Assembly: GCA_017649925.1 (NCBI GenBank)
Contig: JAGCFX010000082.1
Coordinates: 1-64,000, forward strand
Direction of reading: 5' to 3'
From: Paludibacteraceae bacterium
GTDB taxonomy: Bacteria; Bacteroidota; Bacteroidia; Bacteroidales; Paludibacteraceae
DNA length: 64,000 bases
Part shown: piece after piece, positions 62,052 to 64,000 of the stretch
Layout: every line of letters begins with the position of its first letter
How positions within the stretch are numbered: position 1 is the stretch's first letter
Translations under genes and position numbers: made by a program
Notes under the pieces: generated by a model
The model's database searches: none
Seen by the model: only the letters and a program-made list of their open reading frames with translations
What the model was told of the DNA's origin: nothing

Positions 62052-63716
62052 TTATTTATCCTCAAAATACTTAAGGTCCGTCTGCGCGCTGAAGACATAA
62101 TTCGGGAAGACGAACAAGGTGCCCCACTCGAGGTACTTATCAATCAGATACCACGGGGTGTCCTCTCCATGCTCGAGGTTAGTGACGACATGGATACTGC
62201 GCGCAGGCATCATGCCCTGGGCGAAGAGGAGGGCGCGGTTGCCATCCTTATCCACCGCCATATCCACCACAATCATCGCGTGCCCCGGGTTGCCGCTGGT
62301 GACGAACACATCGCCTATCCGGACATCCTCTATCTTGCGTTGCGGCAGCTCTTTCTCGAGCGAAGCAGTGTTGGCATAGGAGAAGACATAATCCATGTAT
62401 TTGCGGAACTTGGCGCGCGAGTAGTCGCCTTTGACATAGTCGGTATAGTTCATCCGCTTGCCGCTGAGGGCGTTGAAATGGATCTTGCTGTACTGCTTGG
62501 TGGTATAGAGGTAATCGCCGCGCAGGTACATCACTGCGTCCGCGCACTGCATGAGGTCTTTGTTACCTATATCGATGTCGAGCACAGCCTCGCACGCGAA
62601 CTGCGCCATCGTACCGAGTCGCTCGCCTTTGTAGTCATAGACAGTCCAGTCACCCTTGAGCGGGTAGTTACGGAGGAACTCGGCGAACGAGCCTTTGGGC
62701 ACCTTGACGCGTCGGAATCCCTCGCGGGGGTTGATATCGCCGATGACATGCATGTCGTCATACAGTTTCCATTCGCCCTCGGGCTCGAGCGGCGGCAGTT
62801 TGGCGAGTTGCTCTTCGGTCACGTCATCCCACACACTCTTTTTCTTGGGTTTGACGAAGTCAATATCCTGCACCAGACGGACAGCGAAGCCGTGATGCCA
62901 TGTATCGAACATGTTCGCGTTCGCTTTGTTAGCCATGAAATAGACACCCTTGGCGTCCACCGTTCCTTCGCCCTCCTGGCGATACATAGAGGAAGACCAA
63001 TAAGCGCCGACCTCTCCAATGCCGAGTATCTGCTTGCCGCTCCGCACACCGGCAGCGGGCAGGAAGACGGCTCCGTTCTTCTCCATGCGTTCCCATTGCT
63101 CGGCGGTATAGGTATTTGTTGTCCAGTTATTCGGCTGCGGACGGAAAGCGAGTCCCTGCGGCAGCTGCCAGCTATCGGGCAGGACAACATAGCCGTGGTG
63201 ATTGTTCACCGTTGCCTGTCCGCGCAGGTTGCGGGCATTGGGACGGCGGTCGAAGAGATAGATCCACTCGTCGGAGGTCAGTGTGCGCCACAGGTAGAGA
63301 TCCGGATAGCCGGCACCCTCATAGCCGTTCGCACCCCACTCTTTATAGCCATAGAAAGTAGAATAGACATAGAAGGCGGAGTTCTGCGACATGTCGCCCC
63401 CCCACTCGAAGAGGTCCGCCCAGCCGTCAAAGCCGCGTTTGAGCTTGGTGTTATCACATTTGACGCCATTGAAATAGACATCGCCCTGCGTGGCATCACC
63501 TACTATCTCCCACTGGTGCTCGGCGATGCGGAAAGCGGGATAATAGCCTGCCTCGCTATACTGCGCGTTGCCTCGCGTGAAATACACTTTCTTGGTAGCG
63601 CTGACGGAGAAGATACCGGGTAGCGCGCCTTCCGGAACAGGGTTAGCCACAATCCCGGCGGCGGCCAACGGGCCCGTCAAAACGGCGCATAGCAATGCGA
63701 GTAAAAGCTTTCTCAT
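62052..63716 (-). CDS. Exported fusion protein: FISUMP-like domain plus DUF4846
   Basis: A 554-residue protein from ATG 63716 (MRKLLLALLCAVLTGPLAAA, signal peptide). The N-terminal half (about 30-275) has KKVYFTRGNAQY, GEVGAYWSSSMY and HHGFAVRLVQD, the pattern of the Fibrobacter-type major paralogous domain/DUF1566. The C-terminal half is DUF4846 (SFAEFLRNYPLKG, MYLRGDYLY, NPGHAMIVVD, LFAQGMMPARSIHV, PWYLID). The two are usually separate. DUF4846 may be a peptidase or hydrolase-like fold; its function is unknown. It is first in the transcript with tyrS. Confidence 0.82.
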   Translation of the reverse strand: MRKLLLALLCAVLTGPLAAAGIVANPVPEGALPGIFSVSATKKVYFTRGNAQYSEAGYYPAFRIAEHQWEIVGDATQGDVYFNGVKCDNTKLKRGFDGWADLFEWGGDMSQNSAFYVYSTFYGYKEWGANGYEGAGYPDLYLWRTLTSDEWIYLFDRRPNARNLRGQATVNNHHGYVVLPDSWQLPQGLAFRPQPNNWTTNTYTAEQWERMEKNGAVFLPAAGVRSGKQILGIGEVGAYWSSSMYRQEGEGTVDAKGVYFMANKANANMFDTWHHGFAVRLVQDIDFVKPKKKSVWDDVTEEQLAKLPPLEPEGEWKLYDDMHVIGDINPREGFRRVKVPKGSFAEFLRNYPLKGDWTVYDYKGERLGTMAQFACEAVLDIDIGNKDLMQCADAVMYLRGDYLYTTKQYSKIHFNALSGKRMNYTDYVKGDYSRAKFRKYMDYVFSYANTASLEKELPQRKIEDVRIGDVFVTSGNPGHAMIVVDMAVDKDGNRALLFAQGMMPARSIHVVTNLEHGEDTPWYLIDKYLEWGTLFVFPNYVFSAQTDLKYFEDK

Positions 63717-63740
63717 ACAGGTATTTGTTGTTTCGCGGCG

Positions 63741-63771
63741 CAAAGGTACAACAAAAATCGCACATATGCAA
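63741..63771 (-). promoter_or_regulatory. Bacteroidota promoter of the FISUMP-DUF4846/tyrS operon
   Basis: Minus strand: TTGC (63768-63771), 19 bases, TACCTTTG (63741-63748). Confidence 0.78.
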
Positions 63772-63777
63772 GTTTTT

Positions 63778-63809
63778 TTTGCATAATTCAAAAAAAAGCA
63801 GTACCTTTG
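63778..63809 (+). promoter_or_regulatory. Bacteroidota promoter of the polyprenyl synthetase gene
   Basis: TTTGC (63778-63782), 19 bases (ATAATTC, A8, GCAG), TACCTTTG (63802-63809); the extended module, back to back with the minus-strand promoter. Confidence 0.8.
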
Positions 63810-63827
63810 CAGTCGATTTTGAATAGT

Positions 63828-64000
63828 ATGGCAACTATTGCGGAGATACGGAAGCCGATAGAGGCGGACTGGAAGCGGTACGAAAAAGTGCTGCGCGAGT
63901 CATTGCACGCGGACGATAAGGTGCAGCAGCAAGTGCTGGATTATATCGCTTCGCGCAACGGCAAGCAGTTACGTCCGCTGCTGGTGCTGCTGAGCGCGCA
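63828..64000 (+). CDS. Polyprenyl synthetase family protein (3' partial)
   Basis: Only the first 57 or so residues are in the window: MATIAEIRKPIEADWKRYEK to RNGKQLRPLLVLLSAQ. The GKQLRPLLVLLSA segment is the conserved first region of trans-isoprenyl diphosphate synthases (IspB/octaprenyl type), which make the side chain of quinones. The start at 63828 lies 19 bases after the -7 element. The aspartate-rich motifs lie outside the window. Confidence 0.88.
   Translation, partial: MATIAEIRKPIEADWKRYEKVLRESLHADDKVQQQVLDYIASRNGKQLRPLLVLLSA

Noticed and set aside
61722..63623. A 633-codon plus-strand frame across tyrS and the DUF4846 fusion
   Set aside because: It is antisense to two well-supported genes and has no domain or promoter.

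Overview
The window comes from a member of the Bacteroidota, most probably an anaerobic Bacteroidales. The evidence is the gene content (SprA of the type IX secretion system, TamL-type lipoprotein barrel, DUF4295 next to L28/L33, DUF5020, DUF4301, DUF4924, BspA-type leucine-rich proteins, reverse rubrerythrin) and the promoters. About twenty promoters share one Bacteroidota layout: TTGC or TTGG, exactly 19 bases, then TA-N2-TTTG. Both window edges cut a gene: sprA on the left and a polyprenyl synthetase on the right.

Layout. 1-8 kb: sprA, a NadR-like kinase and tRNA-Lys. 8-10.3 kb: a barrel protein and a lipoprotein. 10.5-13.4 kb: an overlapping operon for a lipid kinase, an AmgK-like sugar kinase, a RapZ C-terminal domain protein and a MurU-like nucleotidyltransferase, which looks like amino-sugar or cell-wall recycling. 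13.4-14.1 kb: L28, L33 and DUF4295. 14.5-16.7 kb: a surface-protein relic, an AAA ATPase and reverse rubrerythrin. 16.7-25.4 kb: a six-gene minus-strand envelope/RNA operon (tamL, rnhB, sppA, lpxK, MsbA-like ABC exporter, mnmA). 25.5-31.1 kb: a TrmH-type methyltransferase, a second AAA ATPase flanked by a direct repeat, several small genes and a PD-(D/E)XK-like protein. 31.4-39.6 kb: an AT-rich accessory block with a decayed surface-protein end, a zinc-ribbon membrane protein, a two-helix membrane nuclease-like protein, two BspA-like proteins and three small exported proteins. 40-44 kb: a regulator-like protein, a Ser/Thr kinase and thrS. 44-51.8 kb: DUF5020, DUF4301, then a plus-strand operon of S1/P1 nuclease, GlcNAc-kinase-like protein, glycosyltransferase, SpoIID-domain protein and a methyltransferase. 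51.7-58.8 kb: an overlapping minus-strand operon (rplY, pth, sulfatase-family transferase, S4 protein, DUF4924, nth), tRNA-Gln, DUF2130 and a third ATPase. 59-64 kb: DUF3987, tyrS, a FISUMP-like/DUF4846 fusion and the start of a polyprenyl synthetase.

The most unusual signal is not a gene cluster. Several families of very short dispersed repeats (7-35 bp) sit inside the reading frames of conserved genes: mnmA, a trmH homologue, tyrS, a sulfatase-family transferase, a SpoIID protein, a methyltransferase, a MurU-like enzyme, a glycosyltransferase, tamL and sprA. They fall in loops or linkers and keep the frame. Family A lies in the only orientation that avoids stop codons in all four of its copies. 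Separately, three intergenic regions hold degenerate arrays with an 11-bp period but unrelated sequences, and an extended promoter with a conserved A-tract/GCAG spacer recurs before translation genes and others. Functions are inferred from recognised motifs and family knowledge; no database search was possible.
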